Shown here: positions 34,778-42,532 of the stretch, one piece after another
Numbering within the stretch: the first letter of the stretch is position 1
Layout: every line of letters begins with the position of its first letter
From: CAZAPO01 sp044841755
GTDB lineage: Bacteria; Bacteroidota; Bacteroidia; Flavobacteriales; Flavobacteriaceae
Assembly: GCA_044841755.1 (NCBI GenBank)
Contig: JAXOFM010000001.1
Span: 868,001 to 932,000, forward strand
Length of the DNA stretch: 64,000 nt
Reading direction: 5' to 3'
The notes under the pieces: model-generated
What the model was told of the DNA's origin: nothing
What the model saw: the letters and a program-made list of their open reading frames with translations, nothing else
Database searches by the model: none
Made by a program: the position numbers and the translations under genes

Positions 34778-35355
34778 TACAATAACATTTTAATGTTAGA
34801 GGTAAATAGTTTTACTGCAATAGCCAACAAAATTACACCGAAAACTTTTCGAATAATACTAATACCGTTTTTTCCTATAAATCTTTCAATTCTTGAAGAT
34901 GTTTTTAACACCACATAAATAAGTAAAACGTTTAATATTACTGCAATAATGATATTTTCAATGTAAAATTCAGCTCTTAAAGAAAGTAAGGTTGTTAAAC
35001 TTCCAGGGCCTGCAATTAAAGGAAATGCCAAAGGGAATACTGAAGCTGTAAGGGCAGTATGTTCATCTTCTTTATACAGTGTAATTCCTAATATCATTTC
35101 TAATGCTATAAAAAACAAAATAAAGGCACCAGCTACTGCAAAAGAGTTAACGTCAATACCAATAAGTTTTAAAATACTTTGTCCTAAGAATAGAAAGAGA
35201 ATCATGATAACACCTGCAATCAGTGATGCTTTTTCACTTTGTATGTGCCCAACTTTTTTACGTAAATCTATAATTATTGGGATGTTTCCAATAATATCTA
35301 TTACGGCAAATAAGACCATAAAAGCCGTAACAATTTCTTTAAGACTTAAATTCAT
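34777..35355 (-). CDS. MarC family integral membrane protein
   Basis: A 192-residue membrane protein with six helices. The ATG at 35355 (MNLSLKEIVTAFMVLFAVID) was chosen because MarC/UPF0056 proteins begin like this; a longer frame from 35412 would start with a polar extension. Conserved features are the PLAFPLIAGPGSLTT loop (about 103-117) and the NxxP motif GNIPIIIDL (about 24-32). Despite its name the family has no proven role in antibiotic resistance. It heads a three-gene operon divergent from the DUF3109 gene. Confidence 0.9.
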   Translation of the reverse strand: MNLSLKEIVTAFMVLFAVIDIIGNIPIIIDLRKKVGHIQSEKASLIAGVIMILFLFLGQSILKLIGIDVNSFAVAGAFILFFIALEMILGITLYKEDEHTALTASVFPLAFPLIAGPGSLTTLLSLRAEFYIENIIIAVILNVLLIYVVLKTSSRIERFIGKNGISIIRKVFGVILLAIAVKLFTSNIKMLL

Positions 35356-35419
35356 TTGCTTACCTGTTAATTTTCGGCAAAGGTCGATATTTATAATATA
35401 ATTACAATACAATTACTAC

Positions 35420-35427
35420 TATATTTG
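35420..35427 (+). promoter_or_regulatory. -7 promoter element implying a leaderless DUF3109 transcript
   Basis: TATATTTG matches TAnnTTTG exactly and ends four bases before the ATG at 35432. Transcription would then begin at or within a base or two of the start codon. A good -33 TTTG is not seen. Confidence 0.5.
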
Positions 35428-35431
35428 TCAC

Positions 35432-35998
35432 ATGTTTCAATTAGGAAAAACCATAGTTTCAGAAGACATTATAGAGAAGGATTTTGTATGTAATTTAAGC
35501 GCATGTAAGGGAGCATGTTGTGTTGATGGTGATGCAGGAGCACCTCTTGATAAAGAAGAGGTAATAATACTAGAAGAAATTTATCCAAAGGTAAAACCCT
35601 TTTTAAGAAAAGAAGGGATTAGAGCTATAGAAAAACAGGGTACATCTATTACGACTGAAGATGGAGATCTAGAAACACCTTTAATTGATAATGCTGATTG
35701 TGCCTACGTGATTTTTGATGAAAATGATACAGCTTTATGTGCTATTGAAGAAGCTTATAATCAAGGAGAAGTAACATGGAAAAAACCTGTTTCATGTCAC
35801 CTGTACCCTGTAAGAGTGAAAGATTATAGCGAATTTTCGGCGGTGAACTACCATAAATGGTATATATGTGATGATGCATGTAGTTTGGGTAAAGAACTAC
35901 AGGTGCCTATTTATAAATTTGTAAAAGAAGCTTTAATCAGGAAATTTGGTGAAGACTGGTACTTTGAATTGGAGAAGATAGCTTTTTCAATGAAGTAG
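35432..35998 (+). CDS. DUF3109 family cysteine-rich protein
   Basis: A 188-residue protein of the DUF3109 family, nearly universal in Bacteroidota. It has eight cysteines in conserved settings: CNLSACKGACC near residues 21-31, then NADCAYV, ALCAIEE, VSCHLYP and ICDDAC. The spacing suggests a bound metal or iron-sulfur cluster, as in the related YkgJ-type zinc/iron-chelating proteins. No signal peptide is present, so it is cytoplasmic. It is monocistronic, with a candidate leaderless promoter and two terminators behind it. Function is unknown. Confidence 0.85.
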   Translation: MFQLGKTIVSEDIIEKDFVCNLSACKGACCVDGDAGAPLDKEEVIILEEIYPKVKPFLRKEGIRAIEKQGTSITTEDGDLETPLIDNADCAYVIFDENDTALCAIEEAYNQGEVTWKKPVSCHLYPVRVKDYSEFSAVNYHKWYICDDACSLGKELQVPIYKFVKEALIRKFGEDWYFELEKIAFSMK

Positions 35999-36049
35999 AT
36001 TACTTTTTGTTTAGAGTAGGATTTTTATTAATTTTAGAAAAGACAATAT

Positions 36050-36077
36050 AAAGTGATTGTGGAGAGTCACTTTTTTT
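36050..36077 (+). terminator. First of two tandem terminators after the DUF3109 gene
   Basis: A 7-bp stem (AAAGTGA with TCACTTT, ten-base loop) is followed by a T-run. It lies about 50 bases after the DUF3109 stop. Confidence 0.6.
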
Positions 36078-36102
36078 GATTAAGTGCTATTAATCAACTT
36101 AT

Positions 36103-36130
36103 AAAAGCTAGGGTTTCTCTAGCTTTTTTT
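36103..36130 (+). terminator. Second tandem terminator after the DUF3109 gene
   Basis: A 9-bp stem (AAAAGCTAG with CTAGCTTTT, seven-base loop) continues into a T-run. It is stronger than the first hairpin and fully separates the nrd regulatory region from upstream transcription. Confidence 0.8.
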
Positions 36131-36476
36131 ACCTCTCTTCTAGGTGCATAAAATTTAGATCAACTTCACTTTTTTGTTAACTTTTTAAAAATCAATTTTT
36201 TGAAGTTGTCAAGTATTTCATCGAAGATTTTAAAAGTTGATGTTTTATGAAAACCCTTATAAAATAAGGATTTCTTAAATTTATCACACTATAAAACGCT
36301 GAAAATCAAGAGAATAACTTTATTCTGTAATTTAGAGACGTGTAAGATTATACGCACTCGTTGTTAAAAAGTCGTTAACAATGTTTATAAAAATGACTTT
36401 CATTTTTTTAACCTTTTTTAAATCTTTGTTGAAGACAAAAAGAGCAATTAGATTTTTTCAATTATTTGTTCTGAAA

Positions 36477-36501
36477 AATTTCGATTTGATCAATCGAAAT
36501 T
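36477..36501. promoter_or_regulatory. 25-base palindrome upstream of nrdB (candidate operator)
   Basis: Two perfect 10-base arms, AATTTCGATT and AATCGAAATT, flank the five bases TGATC. It lies about 155 bases upstream of the nrdB start. The symmetry fits a dimeric repressor site; it does not resemble the NrdR box. No regulator gene is nearby. Confidence 0.5.
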
Positions 36502-36553
36502 CTGGTTAAGATTTAAAAATCAAAGTTAACATAAACAAAATTAAACAAGCCTG

Positions 36554-36577
36554 TTTAATGGTTTAAGCGCCATTAAA
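36554..36577 (+). promoter_or_regulatory. Small hairpin in the nrdB upstream region
   Basis: TTTAATGG and CCATTAAA form a perfect 8-bp stem with an eight-base loop, about 80 bases before the nrdB ATG. It is not followed by a T-run. If transcribed it would fold in the leader; otherwise it could be a protein site. Confidence 0.3.
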
Positions 36578-36657
36578 TATAATGAGGTTCAGGGGAGTTT
36601 TTTTGAATAAAATTAAGAAACAGTTCGTCTATATTTAGATTTTTATTGTTGTATAAA

Positions 36658-37932
36658 ATGGGAATTACACAAATTATTAAACGCGATTATGGCACTAGTG
36701 AATTTGTATTAAACAAAATCACTAATGCAATAGAAAAAGCAATGATGTCTGTAAATACGGGCACTAGAAGAGATGCTGAAGAGATTTCTCTAAATGTATA
36801 TAATGCACTTTTAGAGATTAAACAAAAAGAACCTCTTTATATCCCAACTGTTGAACAAGTCCAAGATCTTGTTGAAGACAAGTTAATGGATAGCGCTTTC
36901 CACAATGTAGCCAAAGCTTACATTTTATATAGAGACGAGCAAGCTAGAAAAAGAAAGACAAACATCTTTGAAAAGCGAATCAACTTAAAGCCTTATGAAT
37001 ATCCAAATCTATATGAGTATGTAAATGCTATTAGACATTCATATTGGATTCATACCGAATTTAACTTCACTAGTGATATTCAAGACTTTAAAACAAGTTT
37101 AAATGCGGTAGAAAGAAATGCCATCAAAAATACTATGTTGGCAATTTCTCAAATTGAAGTAGCGGTAAAAACATTTTGGGGAGATGTATATCACAAAATG
37201 CCTAAACCAGAAATAGGGTCTGTAGGAGCAACATTTGCGGAAAGTGAAGTACGCCATCACGATGCTTATTCACACTTGTTAGAAATACTTGGTTTAAACA
37301 ACGAGTTTAAAAACTTGAAGAAAAAACCAGTGATCATGAGGCGTGTGAATTACTTAGAGACAGCTGTTAAAAATGTAAAAAGTGAAGATAACAGAGAGTT
37401 CGCAGAGTCTATCTTATTATTCTCATTATTTATTGAACACGTATCACTATTCTCTCAGTTTTTAATCATTATGGCTTTTAATAAGCACAAAAATGTACTG
37501 AAAGGAATCTCTAATGTAGTAGAGGCAACTTCTAAAGAAGAGCAGATACATGGTGATTTTGGAATAGATGTTATTAAAATTATAAAGCAAGAAAACCCAG
37601 ATTGGTTTGACGATGCTCAAATACAACTAACACAAGACTTATGCTTAAGTGCATTTGAAGCAGAAAGTAAAATTGTGGATTGGATTTTTGAAGACGGAGA
37701 GTTGGACTTTTTGCCGAAAGCCGTAGTGAATGAGTTTATTAAAAACAGATTTAATCAATCCTTGGAAAGCATAGGCATAGAGAAAGTTTTTGATATTGAT
37801 GAAGAGTTAGTTGCTGAAACTGAATGGTTTGATGATGAAATTATTGGAACAAAACACGGAGATTTCTTCGTGAAGCGATCTATAGCATACACAAAAAGAA
37901 GTAAAAGTATAACCCACGAAGACCTATTTTAA
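36658..37932 (+). CDS. nrdB: Class I ribonucleotide reductase radical-generating subunit with N-terminal ATP-cone
   Basis: Small subunit that makes the radical for deoxyribonucleotide synthesis. The ATG at 36658 gives 424 residues; TTG codons just upstream are less likely. Residues about 3-95 are an ATP-cone (IIKRDYGTSEFVLNKITNAI, then PTVEQVQDLVEDKL and AKAYILYRDEQARKRK), normally found on NrdA. The ferritin-like core carries metal ligands Glu167, Glu197, His200, Glu260, Glu295 and His298, and Tyr204 at the radical-tyrosine position (E-x2-H-x3-Y). NrdB-borne cones of this type are known from Leeuwenhoekiella blandensis, where dATP drives NrdB into inactive oligomers. It precedes nrdA by five bases. 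Confidence 0.95.
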   Translation: MGITQIIKRDYGTSEFVLNKITNAIEKAMMSVNTGTRRDAEEISLNVYNALLEIKQKEPLYIPTVEQVQDLVEDKLMDSAFHNVAKAYILYRDEQARKRKTNIFEKRINLKPYEYPNLYEYVNAIRHSYWIHTEFNFTSDIQDFKTSLNAVERNAIKNTMLAISQIEVAVKTFWGDVYHKMPKPEIGSVGATFAESEVRHHDAYSHLLEILGLNNEFKNLKKKPVIMRRVNYLETAVKNVKSEDNREFAESILLFSLFIEHVSLFSQFLIIMAFNKHKNVLKGISNVVEATSKEEQIHGDFGIDVIKIIKQENPDWFDDAQIQLTQDLCLSAFEAESKIVDWIFEDGELDFLPKAVVNEFIKNRFNQSLESIGIEKVFDIDEELVAETEWFDDEIIGTKHGDFFVKRSIAYTKRSKSITHEDLF

Positions 37933-37937
37933 TTATT

Positions 37938-39722
37938 ATGGAGAACAAACTGGCCACCAACCACCAAGCCCTAGAAGTATCGGAAAAAGACCTACTAGTA
38001 CAAGCAAGAAAGACAGCCTTACAATCTGAAAAATTAGTTGAACAACCAGAAATTAAATGGTTAACGGAGAATAGCCGTAAGTTTTTAGAATCAGGTTATT
38101 TAACCGATGGAATAACACCAGAGGGACGAATTAGAAATATTGCTGAAAATGCAGAAAGAATTTTGAAGATAGATGGGTATGCAGATAAGTTCTATAACTA
38201 TATGGCAGAAGGGTATTTTTCTTTAGCATCACCAGTGTGGTCGAATTTTGGAAAACAAAGAGGTTTGCCAATTAGTTGTTTTGGATCACATATTGCTGAT
38301 GACATGGGAGATATTTTGTTCTCACAGTCAGAAGTTGGTATGATGTCTAAGTTAGGTGGTGGGACATCTGGGTATTTTGGAAAATTACGTCATAGAGGAG
38401 CTCCAGTTAAAAACAACGGAAAGTCTTCAGGTTCTGTTCATATCATGCAGTTATTTGAAAAGATGGTTGACGTAGTGAGCCAGGGGTCAGTTCGTAGAGG
38501 ACGTTTTTCTCCATACTTACCAATTGATCATCCAGATATTAAAGAGTTCTTAGAAATAGGTACTGAAGGAAACCCAATCCAGGAATTAACACATGGAGTT
38601 ACAGTAAGTAATAAGTGGATGGAAGAAATGCGTGATGGCGATGTTGAAAAGCGTAGTGTTTGGGCTAAAGTATTACAATCTAGATCAGAAATAGGATATC
38701 CTTATATCTTATTTAGAGATAATGCAAACAATAATGCAGCAGACGTATATAAAGACAAGAACATGGAAATTTACGCAAGTAACTTGTGTACAGAAATCAT
38801 GTTACCATCAAATGATGAGTGGTCTTTTGTATGTTGTTTGTCATCTATTAACTTATTGCACTACGATAAGTGGAAAGATACTGATGCTGTAGAGACGTTA
38901 ACTTATTTCTTGGATGCGGTAATGGAGGAGTTCATTACTAAGTTAGAAGTATATAGAGACTCAACTGATCGTGATGATATGTTAGCATTCAAGTTTATGG
39001 AAAAGGCATATAACTTTGCTAAGGAGAACAGAGCTTTAGGATTAGGAGCTTTAGGATGGCATTCGTTATTACAGTCCAAAAGTTTGGCATTTGATAGTCA
39101 AGAAGCTTTTAACTTAAACTATGAGATCTTCAAAACGATCAAGGAAAAATCATATAAGGCCTCTGAAGAGTTAGCAATACGTTATGGAGAGCCAAAAGTA
39201 TTAAAAGGTTATGGACGTAGAAATACAACCTTAAATGCTATTGCACCAACAACGTCATCGGCATTTATTTTAGGACAAGTATCACAAGGTATTGAACCAA
39301 TTTGGTCTAACATTTATGTAAAAGACATTGCAAAGATTAAAACAACTATCAAGAACCCATTCTTAGTAGAATTGCTTGAGGAGAAAGGAATGAATACACC
39401 AGAAGTGTGGAGAAGTATTCGTGATTATGATGGTTCGGTACAACATTTAGAGTTCTTGACAGAGCATGAAAAGAATGTCTTTAAAACATACCCTGAAATT
39501 GATCAGTTAGATGTAGTATATCAGGCAGCAAGTAGACAAGAACATATAGATCAAGGGCAATCTATTAACGTGATGGTACATCCAGATATACCTACAAAAG
39601 ATTTGAACAACATATATATGACTGCTTGGAAAATGGGAGTTAAGTCTATGTATTATCAACATAGTATGAATGCTGCTCAAAAGTTTAAGCAGAAAAAAGA
39701 ATGTACAAGCTGTGAGGGCTAA
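37938..39722 (+). CDS. nrdA: Class I ribonucleotide reductase catalytic subunit, short form without ATP-cone
   Basis: Catalytic subunit (594 residues) that reduces ribonucleoside diphosphates. Active-site residues are clear: Cys284 of N-x-C-x-E (NLCTEI) for the thiyl radical, Cys114 (PISCFGSH) and a second redox Cys in FVCCLSS (about 306-307). The C-terminal pair is Cys589 and Cys592 (CTSCEG) for re-reduction. NAIAPTTSSAFILGQVSQGIEP contacts substrate. It lacks the N-terminal ATP-cone, so overall activity control must come from the cone on NrdB. Co-transcribed with nrdB. Confidence 0.96.
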   Translation: MENKLATNHQALEVSEKDLLVQARKTALQSEKLVEQPEIKWLTENSRKFLESGYLTDGITPEGRIRNIAENAERILKIDGYADKFYNYMAEGYFSLASPVWSNFGKQRGLPISCFGSHIADDMGDILFSQSEVGMMSKLGGGTSGYFGKLRHRGAPVKNNGKSSGSVHIMQLFEKMVDVVSQGSVRRGRFSPYLPIDHPDIKEFLEIGTEGNPIQELTHGVTVSNKWMEEMRDGDVEKRSVWAKVLQSRSEIGYPYILFRDNANNNAADVYKDKNMEIYASNLCTEIMLPSNDEWSFVCCLSSINLLHYDKWKDTDAVETLTYFLDAVMEEFITKLEVYRDSTDRDDMLAFKFMEKAYNFAKENRALGLGALGWHSLLQSKSLAFDSQEAFNLNYEIFKTIKEKSYKASEELAIRYGEPKVLKGYGRRNTTLNAIAPTTSSAFILGQVSQGIEPIWSNIYVKDIAKIKTTIKNPFLVELLEEKGMNTPEVWRSIRDYDGSVQHLEFLTEHEKNVFKTYPEIDQLDVVYQAASRQEHIDQGQSINVMVHPDIPTKDLNNIYMTAWKMGVKSMYYQHSMNAAQKFKQKKECTSCEG

Positions 39723-39788
39723 TTAGCAGCATTACATTTTTTAAAGTTTACTGAACTTAATCTATAAGGGCCCAAAAACCATGAGAAT

Positions 39789-39853
39789 CAATGGTTCTGT
39801 TCATTAAATTGATGTTTTCCCTCAAGGCATCAAGGAAAAGAATAGAACCGTTG
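39789..39853 (+). other. Nested stem-loop downstream of nrdA
   Basis: Arms at 39789-39802 and 39840-39853 can form 14 bp including two G-U pairs. Inside them TTTTCC (39815-39820) pairs with GGAAAA (39834-39839). The structure lies in the 3' untranslated region between nrdA and its terminator and is not itself a terminator. It may protect the mRNA end or be a small RNA. Confidence 0.4.
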
Positions 39854-39872
39854 GTATTAAGTGTTAAAGATA

Positions 39873-39902
39873 AAAGCAACTCTATTGAGTTGCTTTCTTT
39901 TT
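39873..39902. terminator. Terminator between nrdA and a convergent lipoprotein gene
   Basis: A perfect 10-bp stem (AAAGCAACTC with GAGTTGCTTT, loop TATT) is followed by a T-rich tract. The stem overlaps the end of the convergent gene region and could serve both directions. Confidence 0.85.
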
Positions 39903-40621
39903 TAGTTTAAGATATCTGTTCCTAAATATTTATCGTCTTTGTTGTAATACCAAGCTCTGGTTTTTGGCATTTTTATATCATTAATGGTTTCTTCGCCAGT
40001 TAGCAATATGTATTCACCCGTGTCATCTTTTTGAACACCATTTTCATCTTGCCTAAAAAACTGATAGATTTCCATAGCATAAGTTTCAGGATCAAAATAA
40101 AAATACCAAATATCTGTCCCTACTTCTTCATCATAAGTAGCTTTTAGAGCTAAATAGTCTTTCCCATTGAAGTTTTTAGTTTCAACCGCTTCATCTATAA
40201 TGGTTCCAGGATCTTTTAATTTCATAGGTAAGCCATATAAATAGCTATAATAATTCTTATACATTTCCCCTCGTTCACAACTTAAATTATTTGCTTTTGC
40301 AATAGAGTCTGATACATTTTTATCGCCATTAAGACTAAATACGCATGTGTTTTTACCTAATAAATATCTGGTGGTTATAGTATCTCTTGTGGCAGTTAAC
40401 TCAAAAATATCTTCAGGAAGATTAATAGTAATATCACTAACTCTGTTAGATTGATTGGGAGTTTCCATGGTGACAGTGAACGAACCATTAAAGGAGTTCC
40501 AATTATTATTTGGGTCATGGTAACTTATGGCTCTATCTAATAATTTTTCACCTGTAAGTGTGCTGTCACACGAGGTCGTAAGAATAAATACTGAAAAGAA
40601 GTAGGTGATAAAATGTCTCAT
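39902..40621 (-). CDS. Lipoprotein, DUF6503-like
   Basis: A 239-residue lipoprotein. The ATG at 40621 was preferred to one at 40678 because it gives a compact signal peptide with lipobox (ILTTSCDS). After it come GEKLLDRAISYHDPNNNW and a beta-rich fold with a late DIWYFYFDPETYAMEIYQFF segment, the pattern of DUF6503-type proteins, which look like LolA/LolB-fold lipid or lipoprotein carriers. The exact function is unknown. It is divergent from the Na/Pi symporter gene. Confidence 0.65.
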   Translation of the reverse strand: MRHFITYFFSVFILTTSCDSTLTGEKLLDRAISYHDPNNNWNSFNGSFTVTMETPNQSNRVSDITINLPEDIFELTATRDTITTRYLLGKNTCVFSLNGDKNVSDSIAKANNLSCERGEMYKNYYSYLYGLPMKLKDPGTIIDEAVETKNFNGKDYLALKATYDEEVGTDIWYFYFDPETYAMEIYQFFRQDENGVQKDDTGEYILLTGEETINDIKMPKTRAWYYNKDDKYLGTDILN

Positions 40622-40641
40622 TGAAGATGTTGTTTTAATGT

Positions 40642-40657
40642 TATGACTTTTGTCATA
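40642..40657. promoter_or_regulatory. Small palindrome between a lipoprotein gene and the Na/Pi symporter gene
   Basis: TATGAC and GTCATA are perfect arms around TTTT. It lies 21 bases upstream of the lipoprotein start and about 40 bases upstream of the symporter -7 element, so it could be an operator for either. The sequence is short and the call tentative. Confidence 0.3.
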
Positions 40658-40693
40658 GCAAGTTAGTAGTTTTTTCACTTATATTTAATCTCA

Positions 40694-40701
40694 TAATTTT
40701 G
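40694..40701 (+). promoter_or_regulatory. -7 promoter element of the Na/Pi symporter gene
   Basis: TAATTTTG matches TAnnTTTG exactly. It ends 23 bases before the ATG at 40725. The short leader that follows contains GTAGTCGACAAAA, a motif repeated in the porin upstream region at 46266. Confidence 0.5.
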
Positions 40702-40724
40702 TAGTCGACAAAACTAACTAGCTT

Positions 40725-42485
40725 ATGCAATACGGTTTTACTGATGTGCTTCAACTTCTTGGAGCATTAGGAGTATTCTTGTTTGGTATGAAAGTGATGA
40801 GTGATGCACTTTTAAAACTGGCAGGAAATAAGATGAGGTCTATTCTTGCTACAATGACCTCTAACAGATTTTTAGGCATTACTACTGGATTCTTGATTAC
40901 GTCAGTAATTCAATCTTCTTCTGCAACCACTTTAATGGTGGTAAGTTTTTCTAATGCTGGACTTTTAACACTAACCGAAGCCATAAGTGTGATTATGGGC
41001 GCCAATATTGGTACTACAATTACCGCTTGGTTGATCACTATTTTAGGATTTAAGGTGAGTATGAGTGCTATTGCATTACCATTGGTTGGATTTGGTTTTG
41101 CTTTCACTTTTGCCAAGAAAGAAAAGACAAAGAATATAGGTAGCTTTATTATTGGGTTTGCATTAATTTTTATTGGATTACAATTCTTAAAAGAGGCAAT
41201 GCCTGATATCAAGAATAACCCAGAGATACTTGCCTTCTTATCAAAGTATACAGATCTTGGTTACCTGTCCATTTTATTATTCTTACTAATTGGTACAGTT
41301 TTAACGGTTGTAATTCAGTCTTCAAGTGCGACAATGGCGTTAACTTTAATTATGACAGCTCAAGGTTGGATTCCTTTTGAAATGGCTGCCGCCATGGTAT
41401 TGGGTGAGAATGTGGGGACTACTATTACCGCTAATTTAGCAGCTATTGTTGCCAACTACAAGGCGAAACAAACAGCAAGAGCGCATTTAATTTTTAACCT
41501 TATTGGTGTGTTATGGATGCTGATTTTGTTTTATCCTTTCTTGAAGTTTATTGGTTGGTTGTCTGTTGAGTTTGGATCGGAATCTCCATATATTACGGCG
41601 GGAGCAATACCTGTGGCTATTTCATTATTCCATACAACATTTAATATTTGTAACACTTTCTTATTGGTATGGTTTGTAAAACCTATTGCTAGAATTGTAG
41701 AGCGAATGGTTCCAGAAATTGCAATGCCTGAACGCGCAGTTGAAGAACCAAAGTTCTTGAGCGAAAGCACTTTAAAATATCCAGAAACAGCTGTAGAATC
41801 GTTACTAATGGAATCGAGGTACTTATTTAAGAATCCAATCTTTGAAATTGTTGCACATGCTGTAAACTTGCATCGAAAAGATATTAAATCTGATGTCAAA
41901 CTTAGAGAACTGGTAGAAAAATCTACAGTAGATCTTGAAGCAAATGTTCGTGAATTGTATTATTCTAAGGTAAAAACTATCTATGGAGAGATTATTCGAT
42001 TTGCAACTACCACCCAAAACAGTTTAAACTTAAGTAAGAAACAATATAAGATAGTGTCTGATATCATGGTAGCCAATCGCAAAATGATAGAAATTGTTAG
42101 AGATTCAAGAGAACTAAATAGAAATGTTGTTCTTGTAATGAATAGGGATAATGAAAATTTAAAGAAGGAATATGATAACTTCAGAAAAAAAGTCGCGAGA
42201 GTACTCCGAGTAATCTATAAGTTTAGAAAGGGCGAAGAACTTGATGTTCAATATGCAAAGTTGACTAAACTAAAGAAAGAGGCAAAGAAGAATATAAGGC
42301 ACAGCAATGTTTCTATAGATAAGCTTATTCGAGAGGAACTTATTAGTGCAGAATCTGCATCATCGCTTTTTAATGACTATTCTAATGTGAACGATATAAT
42401 TAAAAAACTTATTGAGGTTGCAGAATTGTTATATAGTAAGAAGGATTCCATTTTAGATACTAATGGCAATGTAAATGAAGCATAA
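40725..42485 (+). CDS. Na/Pi cotransporter family protein with C-terminal PhoU-like domain
   Basis: Sodium-driven phosphate transporter of 586 residues. The two inverted repeats each carry the family motif: QSSSATTLMVVSFSNAGLL (about 64-82) and QSSSATMALTLIMTAQGW (about 199-216), with GANIGTT and GENVGTT loops. About residues 350-580 are a helical, charged PhoU-like region in the cytoplasm that may couple activity to phosphate status. It is convergent with the PiT gene across a shared terminator and opens the phosphate island. Export activity is an alternative for some NptA-type homologues. Confidence 0.93.
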   Translation: MQYGFTDVLQLLGALGVFLFGMKVMSDALLKLAGNKMRSILATMTSNRFLGITTGFLITSVIQSSSATTLMVVSFSNAGLLTLTEAISVIMGANIGTTITAWLITILGFKVSMSAIALPLVGFGFAFTFAKKEKTKNIGSFIIGFALIFIGLQFLKEAMPDIKNNPEILAFLSKYTDLGYLSILLFLLIGTVLTVVIQSSSATMALTLIMTAQGWIPFEMAAAMVLGENVGTTITANLAAIVANYKAKQTARAHLIFNLIGVLWMLILFYPFLKFIGWLSVEFGSESPYITAGAIPVAISLFHTTFNICNTFLLVWFVKPIARIVERMVPEIAMPERAVEEPKFLSESTLKYPETAVESLLMESRYLFKNPIFEIVAHAVNLHRKDIKSDVKLRELVEKSTVDLEANVRELYYSKVKTIYGEIIRFATTTQNSLNLSKKQYKIVSDIMVANRKMIEIVRDSRELNRNVVLVMNRDNENLKKEYDNFRKKVARVLRVIYKFRKGEELDVQYAKLTKLKKEAKKNIRHSNVSIDKLIREELISAESASSLFNDYSNVNDIIKKLIEVAELLYSKKDSILDTNGNVNEA

Positions 42486-42515
42486 AAAAAGCGCCTTGAA
42501 TAAGGCGCTTTTTTT
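42485..42515. terminator. Bidirectional terminator between Na/Pi and PiT transporter genes
   Basis: A GC-rich stem (AAAGCGCCTT with AAGGCGCTTT, four-base loop) is flanked by an A-run on the left and a T-run on the right, so it works in both directions for the two convergent phosphate transporter genes. Confidence 0.9.
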
Positions 42516-42532
42516 ACAATATAAAGTTGTTT

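Larger units (their letters stand above)
36001..36657. other. 657-base gene-free region upstream of nrdB
   Basis: The first 130 bases hold two terminators of the preceding gene. The remaining 527 bases carry no credible coding frame and are extremely AT-rich. I see three GTTAAC hexamers, an inverted repeat TTGTTAA-N7-TTAACAA at 36361-36381, a 25-base palindrome at 36477-36501 and a small hairpin at 36554-36577. A TATATTTA at 36630-36637 is a possible -7 element for nrdB. The length and symmetry suggest a regulated promoter region. Confidence 0.55.

Noticed and set aside
36131..36657. The long AT-rich region upstream of nrdB as a replication origin
   Set aside because: No cluster of DnaA boxes is visible (a single TTATCACAC resembles one weakly) and no dnaA, dnaN or parAB gene is nearby.
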